Origin: JBFHQE01 sp041592335 | Lineage (GTDB): Bacteria > Pseudomonadota > Gammaproteobacteria > Thiohalobacterales > Thiohalobacteraceae | Reading direction: 5' to 3' | Length of the DNA: 64,000 nt | Assembly: GCA_041592335.1 (NCBI GenBank) | Contig: JBFHQE010000005.1 | Span: 1-64,000 of the forward strand | Shown: positions 45,044-53,929 of the stretch, piece after piece | Layout of the letters: each line of letters starts with the position of its first letter | How positions within the stretch are numbered: position 1 is the first letter of the stretch | Notes under the pieces: generated by a model | What the model saw: only the letters and a program-made list of their open reading frames with translations | What the model was told of the DNA's origin: nothing | The model's database searches: none | Position numbers and translations under genes: made by a program

Positions 45044-46056
45044 GCACAACACCCTTGCGCACTGCCATTATCGGCATGGGGAAAATGGGCAAGATACGCA
45101 AAATCGAGCTGGACAGGCATCCCGGTTTCGAAGTCGTGGCGATATGCGATATCGATCCCGCCCTGGCCGAGCAGTTCCCCGGCATCCCTTTCTTTACCGA
45201 CTGGCAAACCTGCCTGGATCAGAAACTCGATGCAGTTGTCGTCTGCACCTTCAATAAACTGCTACCCGATGTCGCGTGCGCGGCGCTCGACCGTGGCCTG
45301 CATGTATTCTGTGAAAAGCCACCCGGACGCACCGTCGCCGATGTAGAACGGATCATCGAACATCAGGCAAAGTCCCCGGCAAAACCGGTCGTCAAATTCG
45401 GCTTCAACCATCGCTTCCACTATGCCGTCATGGAAGCGCGCGCATTAATCGACAGCGGTCGCTACGGCCGCCTGTTATGGGCACGCGGTGTTTACGGCAA
45501 GGCCGGTGGATTAAATTTTGAAAGCTCCTGGCGATCCGACAGGGAACAGGCCGGTGGCGGGATTCTCCTTGACCAGGGCATTCACATGCTGGACCTGATG
45601 CTGTTGTTCCTCGGCGACTTCACCGAGATCAAGAGCATGGTGGACAATTGTTACTGGAAGAATATCCCATTCGAAGATAATGCCTTCGCGTTGCTGCGTA
45701 CCGACGATGGCAAGGTGGCCATGGTGCATTCCAGCGCCACCCAGTGGAAACACAAGTTCTCACTCGAGATGTACCTGGAGGATGGCTACATCAGCATTAC
45801 CGGAATACTGTCTTCTACCCGCAGCTATGGCGACGAATGCATTACCTTCGCCCGACGCCAGTTTGAAGATGAAGCACGCGCCATGGGCAAGCCACGCGAG
45901 GAAACCATTTACTTTGACCGAGATGACTCCTGGCGTCTGGAGATCGAAGAATTTTACGATGCCATCGCGCACAACAAGCCCATCGCGGGCGGCGGCCCCC
46001 AGGACGCGCTTCGCGTCATGCAACTGATCGAACAGATATACGCCGCGGGCAGATAA
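45040..46056 (+). CDS. Gfo/Idh/MocA-family oxidoreductase (second copy)
   Basis: This 338-residue NAD(P)-dependent enzyme has IIGMGKMGKIRK at the N-terminus and VFCEKPPGRT with the catalytic Lys near 91. A C-terminal sheet domain follows, including the GGGILLDQGIHMLDLM segment. It overlaps the methyltransferase-like gene by 4 bases. It is not obviously a recent duplicate of the minus-strand copy at 32734. Substrate unknown, probably a nucleotide sugar. Confidence 0.88.
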   Translation: MSTTPLRTAIIGMGKMGKIRKIELDRHPGFEVVAICDIDPALAEQFPGIPFFTDWQTCLDQKLDAVVVCTFNKLLPDVACAALDRGLHVFCEKPPGRTVADVERIIEHQAKSPAKPVVKFGFNHRFHYAVMEARALIDSGRYGRLLWARGVYGKAGGLNFESSWRSDREQAGGGILLDQGIHMLDLMLLFLGDFTEIKSMVDNCYWKNIPFEDNAFALLRTDDGKVAMVHSSATQWKHKFSLEMYLEDGYISITGILSSTRSYGDECITFARRQFEDEARAMGKPREETIYFDRDDSWRLEIEEFYDAIAHNKPIAGGGPQDALRVMQLIEQIYAAGR

Positions 46057-46063
46057 CGACCCC

Positions 46064-47224
46064 ATGCCTGAATTGCCTGCCGTCGCTGTCGTTATCCCCG
46101 CCCATAATGCCGCGCCCTACCTGGCGCAGGCGATTGACAGCCTGCTGGCACAAACCCGTCCTCCCGCTGAAATCTGTGTTATCGATGACGGCTCCGCGGA
46201 TGACACCACTGCAATTGCCGAGCGCTATGGTGATCAGATCATTCTGCTGCATCATGACACACCGAGAGGATCATCAGCAGCACGTAATGCCGGCATCAAG
46301 GCCACAGCATCCCCTCTTGTTGCCTTTCTGGATGCAGATGATATTGCCCTGCCTGAAAGACTCTCAATCCAGTCGAGACAACTTGAGCAGCACAAGGATG
46401 CTGTGCTGACCTTTTGCAGCATGGCCTATATTGATCAACGGGGCATTGCCACCGGCGATGTTATATCGGCCAGCGACTATGGCCGGAAGGGATTTCTGGG
46501 ACGCATGATGGTACGTAATCGCATCGGCAGTAATTCCGCAGTTATGGTACGGCGAGAGACATTGTTTGCTGCAGGCGGATTCGATGAAACGCTGACGCAC
46601 AACGAGGAATATGCACTCTGGCTGCGTATGGCGTTTCTGGGGCCCGTGATCGCCACGCCAGATGTGCTAGTACAGTATCGCCTGCATGACAGCAACATCA
46701 GTCGCGACCGCGTGACCCAGCAACGCAATGAAACGCACGTCCTGCAACAGTATCCCTGGGACCGGATTGTTGCTGCCGTGCAGGCAGCCTACCCGACCGA
46801 ACCGGATCATAGTCTGGCACTGGCGCGTATTCGTATTCGCCGCGAGGAAAGTGATCAAGCGAAATCAATACTGGAAGCAATTCAGGGACAGGGCTTGCGA
46901 GACGCACGCGTCGATTTCTACCTGGGTAATCTTTATTTTCTGGCCAACGATCTGGCACGGGCAAAACGTCATTATGAAGCTTGCCTGGAGCAGGAACCCG
47001 AAATGGCCTGCGCGCTCAATAATCTGGCAGTGGTCGAGGCCGGTCATAAAAATACCGCGCTTGCTCAAACACTGCTGCAACAGGCGCTGAGCATAAAACC
47101 ACACTACGCGGATGCAGCCCATAACCTCAAAGTGCTTGAAAACAACTGCAGTGAGTCAATGCGCATCACCGAAACATTGTTGCGAGACGTACTCAAACCC
47201 GAGACAATAAGCCAAATCAACTGA
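46064..47224 (+). CDS. Family 2 glycosyltransferase with C-terminal TPR repeats
   Basis: This 386-residue GT-A enzyme has VVIPAHNAAPYLAQAI, VIDDGSADDTT, the metal-binding FLDADD and a C-terminal helix pair. Residues about 270-370 form TPR-like repeats (FYLGNLYFLANDLARAKRHY). The TPR tail suggests protein-protein contact, for example with flagellin or another transferase. It follows the oxidoreductase by 7 bases. Confidence 0.87.
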   Translation: MPELPAVAVVIPAHNAAPYLAQAIDSLLAQTRPPAEICVIDDGSADDTTAIAERYGDQIILLHHDTPRGSSAARNAGIKATASPLVAFLDADDIALPERLSIQSRQLEQHKDAVLTFCSMAYIDQRGIATGDVISASDYGRKGFLGRMMVRNRIGSNSAVMVRRETLFAAGGFDETLTHNEEYALWLRMAFLGPVIATPDVLVQYRLHDSNISRDRVTQQRNETHVLQQYPWDRIVAAVQAAYPTEPDHSLALARIRIRREESDQAKSILEAIQGQGLRDARVDFYLGNLYFLANDLARAKRHYEACLEQEPEMACALNNLAVVEAGHKNTALAQTLLQQALSIKPHYADAAHNLKVLENNCSESMRITETLLRDVLKPETISQIN

Positions 47225-47245
47225 CTTTACTGGATACCAAAATAC

Positions 47246-47977
47246 ATGCTCATTTTCTTTGAAAATCGTCACGTACTTATGAGCCACATGCCAAAGAATT
47301 GCAAGATCGCCGAGATCGGTGTCCGCGAAGGGCATAACGCAAAATGGCTACTGAAAACCAATCCTGAAAAGCTACATTTGATCGACCCCTGGACACATAC
47401 AGACGATGAAGAATATGTGTCTGATTACCACGCTAACGCAGAACAGGCAGCGCAGGATAAACGCTTCGCCGGGGTGAATGAATACTTCAAAAATGAAATA
47501 GAAAGCGGCCAGGTGATTGTTCACCGCCAAACATCCACCGAAGCGTTACAAGAATTCCCCGATGAATATTTCGACTGGGTTTTTCTTGATGCGATGCATT
47601 ACTATAATGCCGTTTATGACGACATCATTAATTTACTCCCAAAATTAAAAAAAGACGGAGTAATAATTGGTCATGATTTCTGTGAGCACGAAAAAGCCGC
47701 CCAGTACAACTTCGGCGTTATAGGTGCGGTCAACGCCATCATCAAACGTACCGAATCCCAGCTCTTTGGCATAAATATCCATTTACCCTGCGATGACAGC
47801 AACATTTTCCCCTGTTTTTTTCTCAGCAAAGAGAAGGATGGTGCCTTGAGTAAGAGAATTATTGAGAGTCTAGTAACTAAAAAACTGGATTTTCTGGAAA
47901 TACCTGAGGAACTTGCATGGACATTCAGCTACAAGAAGCTACACGACAGATGGTACCCTTCCTTCTCTCACGATTAG
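47246..47977 (+). CDS. Class I SAM-dependent methyltransferase (Methyltransf_24 type)
   Basis: This 243-residue protein has the SAM-binding region KIAEIGVREGHNAKWL near 20-35 and HLIDPW after strand 2. The acidic FDWVFLDAMHYYNAVYDDI near 109-127 is typical of sugar or small-molecule O-methyltransferases. Base composition is visibly more A+T rich than upstream, as is the following gene, which hints at separate acquisition. Confidence 0.78.
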   Translation: MLIFFENRHVLMSHMPKNCKIAEIGVREGHNAKWLLKTNPEKLHLIDPWTHTDDEEYVSDYHANAEQAAQDKRFAGVNEYFKNEIESGQVIVHRQTSTEALQEFPDEYFDWVFLDAMHYYNAVYDDIINLLPKLKKDGVIIGHDFCEHEKAAQYNFGVIGAVNAIIKRTESQLFGINIHLPCDDSNIFPCFFLSKEKDGALSKRIIESLVTKKLDFLEIPEELAWTFSYKKLHDRWYPSFSHD

Positions 47978-48010
47978 GCAGATAAAAGCATTAGTTTTCT
48001 GACTAACATT

Positions 48011-48844
48011 GTGACATTTCTAAATCGATGGAAAATCTATCGCCGCGGACGTAAATACGTTCGCACGCCCTGGCTGGCGTTCAAGGCTGCCATGGCAGAC
48101 AAGGGCTTTCCACTATCTGCAAACGATAAAAAGCTCACAGCCCTGCATAACCGACATCAGGGTAAACGCTGTTTCATACTGGGTAATGGTCCCAGCCTGA
48201 AAATTGAAGACCTGGATCGACTCAAAGGCGAAATCACCTTTGCCGCCAACAAAATCTTCCTGGCCTTTGACCAGACCGACTGGCGACCCGATTATTATTT
48301 TGTGGTTGACCGCGTGGTGGCGGAAAACAATCGCGAAACCATTCAGCAGCTCCCACTGGACAAGTACGTCACAAACTTCCTGCGCCCCCTGTTTCCTGGA
48401 GACGATTTTACTTACTTTGAAATTCGTGGCGGTTGCCAGACCGACATCCGGCGTGGTCTGGACTCAGGCGCTACCGTCATCGCAGCCATGATTCAGTTTG
48501 CCTATTTCATGGGTTTTCGGGAGATTATTCTGATTGGCGTGGATTTCGATTTTGCCGTGCAAGCGACCTCAACCGAAAAAACACCTGAAGGCGATCAGAT
48601 TCTCATTTCAGCGGGAGAGCAAAACCACTTTCATCCTGACTATCGCACTGAGGGAGAAAAATGGACTTACCCGAAGCTGGATGAGCAATATGCCTATTTC
48701 AAACGACAGCGGGATTTTTTATTTAAAATTGAGGGGAAAAACATCATCTTCAACGCTTCGCACCAAACGAAACTGGATGTCTTCCCCCTCGTGGAATTCT
48801 CGACTCTATTTGAATCAATCGTTAGTAACCGTAATTCTGTTTAA
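48011..48844 (+). CDS. Compact Maf/GT42-like glycosyltransferase
   Basis: This 277-residue protein carries the nucleotide-loop CFILGNGPSLKIEDLDRL at about 55-72, NKIFLAF after the next strand, and MGFREIILIGVDFDF near 173. NHFHPDY follows. This layout is shared by DUF115 Maf cores and by GT42 sialyltransferases such as Cst-II. It is clearly paralogous to the C-terminal part of the gene at 52782. The start is GTG with a poor ribosome site. A role as nonulosonate transferase is inferred. Confidence 0.75.
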   Translation: MTFLNRWKIYRRGRKYVRTPWLAFKAAMADKGFPLSANDKKLTALHNRHQGKRCFILGNGPSLKIEDLDRLKGEITFAANKIFLAFDQTDWRPDYYFVVDRVVAENNRETIQQLPLDKYVTNFLRPLFPGDDFTYFEIRGGCQTDIRRGLDSGATVIAAMIQFAYFMGFREIILIGVDFDFAVQATSTEKTPEGDQILISAGEQNHFHPDYRTEGEKWTYPKLDEQYAYFKRQRDFLFKIEGKNIIFNASHQTKLDVFPLVEFSTLFESIVSNRNSV

Positions 48845-49147
48845 TTTGCAGTATTGATTTGAACCGTTATCTTCAGCGGTAACTGTAACCTTATAATGGG
48901 ATTTTTGGGCATGCTCTAACAACGAAGAAGCAACCCCGAAGTTGCCGCCAGTATCATATAAAAGCAACCAAAAACTATCTGAGCACGACAACCCTGAAAT
49001 ATTAGGCTGCGGATCAGTATGCACCATGATGTAATCGTAATCCGCGAACGCTGATATATATTTCACTTTAACGTTAGGAGTATCTAAAGTTCCTGAATAT
49101 GCATTCAGTGAAATAAGAAACATCAATAAACTAAGTAATTTTTTCAT
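48815..49147 (-). CDS. Small exported protein of unknown function
   Basis: This 110-residue product begins with a clear signal peptide (MKKLLSLLMFLISLNAYSG) followed by a beta-rich mature part with two Cys (LSCSD and NQYCKL). GAGG lies about 5 bases before the ATG, which supports a real gene. It overlaps the 3' end of the convergent Maf-like gene by 30 bases. It resembles small periplasmic proteins of unknown function and has no evident link to glycosylation. Confidence 0.7.
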   Translation of the reverse strand: MKKLLSLLMFLISLNAYSGTLDTPNVKVKYISAFADYDYIMVHTDPQPNISGLSCSDSFWLLLYDTGGNFGVASSLLEHAQKSHYKVTVTAEDNGSNQYCKLNRITVTND

Positions 49148-49319
49148 AAGCCCCTCATCATTCTTTGAACATTTTTAGCGACATATATATTCTTTCACTA
49201 CGTGCGCCATATTACTTTATTAAACCGAGAACTCAAGCCGATGGGGCTACGCAGCTTTTGAAACAAATATTTCAGGTTTATGTTTGAATATTTCTTGCTT
49301 TAGGATCACTAAATATTAG
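49148..49319. other. A+T-rich intergenic region
   Basis: These 172 bases separate the small exported protein from the divergent radical SAM gene. I see no convincing promoter, terminator or repeat. A near sigma-54 sequence starts inside the next gene but lacks the -12 GC. Confidence 0.6.
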
Positions 49320-50840
49320 ATGCAATTGGCACAGATAATGAATACTATCAGTCCTATGCAAATGCGAAAAATAGCCCTGATCATCCCACCCTCGCCTTTC
49401 CTGCTCGACGAGCGCGTCTTTGTCAGCCTGGGCATACTCAAGGTGGCCGCCTCGCTGGAACAGGCGGGCCATCAGGTTGAGCTACTGGATCTTTCCGGCA
49501 TTAATAATTTCCTGGATGCCCTTGAGAACTTCATTACCGATACTGATGCGGAATGTGTGGGCATTACCTCAACCACACCGCAAATGCCTTCAGCCTTCAA
49601 GATCGCCCAGTCAATTCGCAAGACCCGCAAGGACCTGAGAATTATCCTCGGTGGCCCACATGCCACCATGATCCATGCCGCCGTTGTGTTCGCGGCAAAG
49701 AATGGCCGCCCCCAGTACCGGGCGCAGAAGGCGCTGGATATTTTACTGAATGAGTTTGACACCCTGGTCACGGGCGACGGTGAGTTCGGCGTACTCAAGG
49801 CCATCGAGCCCAATGCACCTGCCATCATCGACGCCGACGACAACAAAAGCCCGCTGTTTATGCGCAATGCGGATTATGATGCATCACCCTTTCCCTCGCG
49901 CCACCTTGTCGATATGGCCAGCTACCATTATTCGATTGAAGGACACAATGCGACCAGCCTGATTGCCCAGCTCGGTTGCCCGTTCAACTGCGGTTTCTGT
50001 GGCGGACGTTACAGCAAGTCGCTGCGGATCGTCCGTACCCGCACCACCGAATCCATTGTCGCCGAGGTGGAGTATCTGCATACAACCTACGGCTACACCG
50101 GCTTCATGTTTTATGACGATGAGCTGAATGTGAACAAGCATATGCTCAAGCTGATGAAACAACTGCGCGAGCTGCAGGATCGACTCGGCGTCGAAATGCG
50201 CTTCCGCGGCTTCGTCAAGGCTGAACTCTTCACCGATGAGCAGGCCTATCACATGTACCAGGCTGGATTCCGCTGGCTGCTGACCGGGTTTGAAGCCGCC
50301 GATGCCCGCATACTTGAGAACATCGAGAAACGCGCCACCCTGGATGACAACACCCGGGCCGTCGAATACGCCAAGAATCACGGCCTCAAGGTCAAGGCGC
50401 TCATGTCGATCGGTCATCCCGGCGAGAATGAAAACTCCACTCGCGCAATTCGTGACTGGTTGATCAAGATGGACGTGGATGATTTTGACTGCACCATCAT
50501 CACGACCTTCCCGGGTACGCCCTATTTCGACCTGGCCGAACCGCACGCCACGGAGAAAGATGTCTGGACCTTCACCCACCCTAAATCCGGTGATCGCCTG
50601 CACTCTTACGAGGTCGACTACACAAAGACCAGTGACTATTACAAGGGTGACCCGGAAGACGGATATACCTCCTATGTATTCACGGATCACCTGAGTGCCA
50701 GTGATCTGGTCGCTCATCGCAATGCCATCGAGAACGAAGTCCGCCACGCACTCAGCATCCCCTTCTATCAACGCACTGAACGTGTCAATTACGAACACAG
50801 CATGGGCCAGGGGCTGGCCAACCATATCAAGGCCAATTGA
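49320..50840 (+). CDS. B12-binding radical SAM enzyme
   Basis: This 506-residue protein has an N-terminal cobalamin-binding-like Rossmann domain (about 15-155; LGILKVAASLEQAGHQVELLD and GGPHATM). A radical SAM domain follows, with the cluster motif CPFNCGFC near 220-227. Class B enzymes of this kind methylate unreactive carbon or phosphorus, or rearrange substrates. Several ATGs are possible (49320, 49338, 49356, 49362), none with a strong ribosome site. The stop overlaps the next glycosyltransferase start, so it may modify a sugar. Confidence 0.85.
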   Translation: MQLAQIMNTISPMQMRKIALIIPPSPFLLDERVFVSLGILKVAASLEQAGHQVELLDLSGINNFLDALENFITDTDAECVGITSTTPQMPSAFKIAQSIRKTRKDLRIILGGPHATMIHAAVVFAAKNGRPQYRAQKALDILLNEFDTLVTGDGEFGVLKAIEPNAPAIIDADDNKSPLFMRNADYDASPFPSRHLVDMASYHYSIEGHNATSLIAQLGCPFNCGFCGGRYSKSLRIVRTRTTESIVAEVEYLHTTYGYTGFMFYDDELNVNKHMLKLMKQLRELQDRLGVEMRFRGFVKAELFTDEQAYHMYQAGFRWLLTGFEAADARILENIEKRATLDDNTRAVEYAKNHGLKVKALMSIGHPGENENSTRAIRDWLIKMDVDDFDCTIITTFPGTPYFDLAEPHATEKDVWTFTHPKSGDRLHSYEVDYTKTSDYYKGDPEDGYTSYVFTDHLSASDLVAHRNAIENEVRHALSIPFYQRTERVNYEHSMGQGLANHIKAN

Positions 50841-52780
50841 TGTCAGCGCACACTCCTGCCTCCAGCAACCGGGCCGAGGACATCTCTCAATTCATTAACC
50901 AGTTAACGGACGACGACGCCACCCGATTTCGCCAGCTTCGTGAAGCTGTTGCCGCAATTGAAGTTGCCGAGGCGCAACGCTGGAAAGACACTCTCGCAGA
51001 AACCCTGAAGTTACCGAATACGATACTCTCCCTGGCACTCCGCACACTATTGCATGCACGTCTGCAACAAACCCGGGATGCCGGGCTGATCAAGGGTTTA
51101 TTCCGTATTACGGAACATGACGCGAGATACCGCGGCGAATTCTGTTTTGCCCTGATGCATGCCATTCTGGATGCGGGTGAACGGGTCGATATTTATGCCT
51201 TGCATGCCCTGTTCCGTCCCATTTACCGCGAACTTCACTTCGAGGAAAGCTGGCAACAACAGGCCGACATCCTGCTTGATCGTCTTGCGAGTCACCGGGT
51301 ATCTGATTTGCGCTGTATCTATTTCCTGTCTGCGTTGGCAGGATGGCAATATCGACTGGCCGACTGCCTGAAAGCCATGCTTGACCAGGCAAATCTATTG
51401 CCGACCGGTTCCGGCTTACGTTACCCGCTGTCTCGCTGGATTAACTATGCGATCAACACTGATCCCGATCAGTGCCAGGCACTGCGCGCTCCCTGCCGAC
51501 AGCTCTACGACGGCATCATGGACAAGCTGAGCGAGCTTGCTGCCACAAGCCATCAATCACATTCAGCATCGGAAAGTTCACGCAAACCAAAATTACTGGT
51601 GGCATTTTCTTCCTTCTGGGATTTTCATAATGCGCCCACCTGGATCATATTCAATTATCTGCGCGACATGGCACAACGCCTGCCTCATCTTGAGATACAC
51701 ATACTTAATACAGATGGTCGGCATTACCCCATGGAGTTATTCAGCTGGATTGCGCCCAGCTTCATGAACCGCCGCGTCATTCGGGAGGAAGAGATACTCT
51801 GGCAGCAGACCTTCTTCAAAGACTGCCCGAATGTCCATTTCCTCTACTGGTCGGACCAGTATCCCATGCACAGCGTGTCGGGCTGGGAAACCGGTCTTTC
51901 CCCGCTGATCGATTATGTGCAGGCGTTATCACCGGACCTGATACTGGCCGTTCATTATGAACTGCTCGGACAGGCGTTCCTGGGCAAGATACCCACCATT
52001 CATTACCCGATGACGACAGTATTCAGCGACTGGTTGAAAACAGACTGCCAGATTTACTGGGGTAATGCGCCCCTGGATGAAACCTATGCCGGTCGCCAGT
52101 TGCCTATTCCACGCGACCGCGTTGGCATACAACGGCTGGGCGTCAACCCGAGTTACGGCGATTCTCACGCGTATAGCCGTATGGAACTGGGCCTTCCTGA
52201 AGATGCAACCGTTGTCATAAGCGTAGGCACACGCCTTGAGCGGGAAATCACGCCTGAGCTTGCTACCAGTATGGCTTCGTTAATGAAGAAACACGAAAAG
52301 CTGCACTGGCTACTCGTCGGAACGGGCGCCGCGATCACCGCACTGCAGAACATGCAGGAGGTTGCGTCCAGGGTAGTGGTGCGTAGCTTTGATTCTCATG
52401 TAGAGGCCGTTTATCCCCATTGCGATATCTATTTAAACCCACCTCGCCCGGGTGGCGGATTCAGTGCCGCCATGGCCATGTATCATCATGTCCCGGTTCT
52501 CAATGTCGGTACCGCATCCGATGTCGGCATGTACCTGGCTTCCGAGTTCATTGATCAGGACATGGAAAACATGATGCAGCGTCTGGACAGCTGGCTGCAA
52601 GATGCTGCATTACGCAAACAAATTGCCGAACGTCAACGGGAACGCCTGCTGACGGAATTCAGCATAAGCCGCGCCGTGGATACGCTGTTGCCCGTATTTG
52701 ACAACACGTTAAGGCGTTTCTGGCAGGAAAAACATCAACCACTACCCTCCCACCTTGAGGGATTTTTTGCGCTTGGATAG
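50840..52780 (+). CDS. Large glycosyltransferase with helical N-terminal domain
   Basis: This 646-residue protein has a helical N-terminal half (about 1-240). A GT-B-like C-terminal half follows, beginning LLVAFSSFWDFHNAP and containing ISVGTRLEREITPE, VRSFDSHVEAVYPHCDIYLN and PPRPGGGFSAAMAM. The layout recalls SPINDLY/OGT-like protein glycosyltransferases or HMW1C. The sugar and acceptor are unknown. The start ATG overlaps the radical SAM stop (TGATG) with AAGG 7 bases upstream. Confidence 0.8.
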   Translation: MSAHTPASSNRAEDISQFINQLTDDDATRFRQLREAVAAIEVAEAQRWKDTLAETLKLPNTILSLALRTLLHARLQQTRDAGLIKGLFRITEHDARYRGEFCFALMHAILDAGERVDIYALHALFRPIYRELHFEESWQQQADILLDRLASHRVSDLRCIYFLSALAGWQYRLADCLKAMLDQANLLPTGSGLRYPLSRWINYAINTDPDQCQALRAPCRQLYDGIMDKLSELAATSHQSHSASESSRKPKLLVAFSSFWDFHNAPTWIIFNYLRDMAQRLPHLEIHILNTDGRHYPMELFSWIAPSFMNRRVIREEEILWQQTFFKDCPNVHFLYWSDQYPMHSVSGWETGLSPLIDYVQALSPDLILAVHYELLGQAFLGKIPTIHYPMTTVFSDWLKTDCQIYWGNAPLDETYAGRQLPIPRDRVGIQRLGVNPSYGDSHAYSRMELGLPEDATVVISVGTRLEREITPELATSMASLMKKHEKLHWLLVGTGAAITALQNMQEVASRVVVRSFDSHVEAVYPHCDIYLNPPRPGGGFSAAMAMYHHVPVLNVGTASDVGMYLASEFIDQDMENMMQRLDSWLQDAALRKQIAERQRERLLTEFSISRAVDTLLPVFDNTLRRFWQEKHQPLPSHLEGFFALG

Positions 52781-52781
52781 C

Positions 52782-53912
52782 ATGGTAAATACGCCAAAAC
52801 GCATTCTGGTCCTGCGTTCCGCCAGCGTACCAATCGTACACCGGGCCCTGGAAACACTGCGCGCACGGTGGCCCGAGTCACGGCTCGACCTGCTCTGCCA
52901 ACCGAGCTTCATGCCTGAGTTCCAGACGCAACCGGTCACACTGATACCCTATACATATGAACAATATTCAGTTGACCAGTTAAACAGCACGCAAGGGAAG
53001 GCATTGCAGGACAGCCAATATGATCTCGTGGTGATTGTCTATAGCAATCAGCGCGGCGGCGGCTACCAGAACGTACATGATTTTGCCTGTGGCCTGGACA
53101 CGCCTCAGGTCATTGCTATCAACAAGGATGGTGACTGGATGGACCCCGACCATCATCACTCGAAACCGGATAGCTGGGAAACACAAAACAATGAAAAATT
53201 ATCAAAATACCGGAACATTCATCCGGGACGCCGCGCTTTCATTCTCGGCATGGGCCCCAGCCTGCGCATTGATGACCTACAGCTGCTTGAACATGAGCTC
53301 TGTTTTGCCTGTAACAAGATTTACCTTGGATTCAATGACACCAGCTGGCGACCATCCTGTTACAGCGTAATCGATATCCTGGTCGCACAGAATAACAGGG
53401 AAAAGATCAACGCGCTCACCCTGCCGAGTATTCACGAGATGAATCTTCGCCCGATACTCGGCGATGCAGAACACATATCCTACGTAAAGACGCTGAAGAA
53501 TCCTGGCACGGAAGATGATCCGGACATTCAGTTCTCAACTGATATCACCACGGGTGTCTATGGCGGGCGCACAGTGCTCTTTTTTCAGCTCCAGCTGGCG
53601 TTTTTCATGGGTGTACGCGAAATCTACCTGTTGGGCCTGGATTTTGATTTCCAGATTCCGAACGCGACAGCAGAGAAAACAGCCCACGGTGAAACCGTAC
53701 TGGTGCACAATGGTGAACAGAATCACTTTCATGCCGATTACCGCGCTCCGGGTGAACGCTGGTCCATGCCCAACATGGAAGTGCAACGCAAGGCCTTCAT
53801 TCGAGCCCGCGAACATTTCGCCAAGAATGACGGCATCATTATTAATGCCTCCAGACGGACAAAACTGGATGTCTTTCCACGCGCACGGCTGGAAGACATA
53901 ATAAGCGCCTGA
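52782..53912 (+). CDS. Two-domain Maf/GT42-like protein
   Basis: This 376-residue protein has an N-terminal domain (about 1-125) that resembles the first half of ADP-heptose-type GT9 enzymes (ILVLRSASVPIVHRALETL). It is joined to a Maf/GT42-like domain with AFILGMGPSLRIDDLQ, YLGFNDTSWRPS, MGVREIYLLGLDFDF and NHFHADY. The second domain is a clear paralogue of the gene at 48011. The ATG at 52782 is chosen over an earlier in-frame start that lies inside the previous gene. Confidence 0.75.
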   Translation: MVNTPKRILVLRSASVPIVHRALETLRARWPESRLDLLCQPSFMPEFQTQPVTLIPYTYEQYSVDQLNSTQGKALQDSQYDLVVIVYSNQRGGGYQNVHDFACGLDTPQVIAINKDGDWMDPDHHHSKPDSWETQNNEKLSKYRNIHPGRRAFILGMGPSLRIDDLQLLEHELCFACNKIYLGFNDTSWRPSCYSVIDILVAQNNREKINALTLPSIHEMNLRPILGDAEHISYVKTLKNPGTEDDPDIQFSTDITTGVYGGRTVLFFQLQLAFFMGVREIYLLGLDFDFQIPNATAEKTAHGETVLVHNGEQNHFHADYRAPGERWSMPNMEVQRKAFIRAREHFAKNDGIIINASRRTKLDVFPRARLEDIISA

Positions 53913-53929
53913 ATAACCGGAACCGAGTA

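Noticed and set aside
49326..49341. Sigma-54-like TGGCACA-GATA-ATGAA at the start of the radical SAM gene
   Set aside because: The -12 GC is changed to GA, and the element would fall within the likely coding start.
49884..50825. 313-residue open frame opposite the radical SAM gene
   Set aside because: It is a shadow of a well-supported gene, with composition that looks like reversed codons and no motif.
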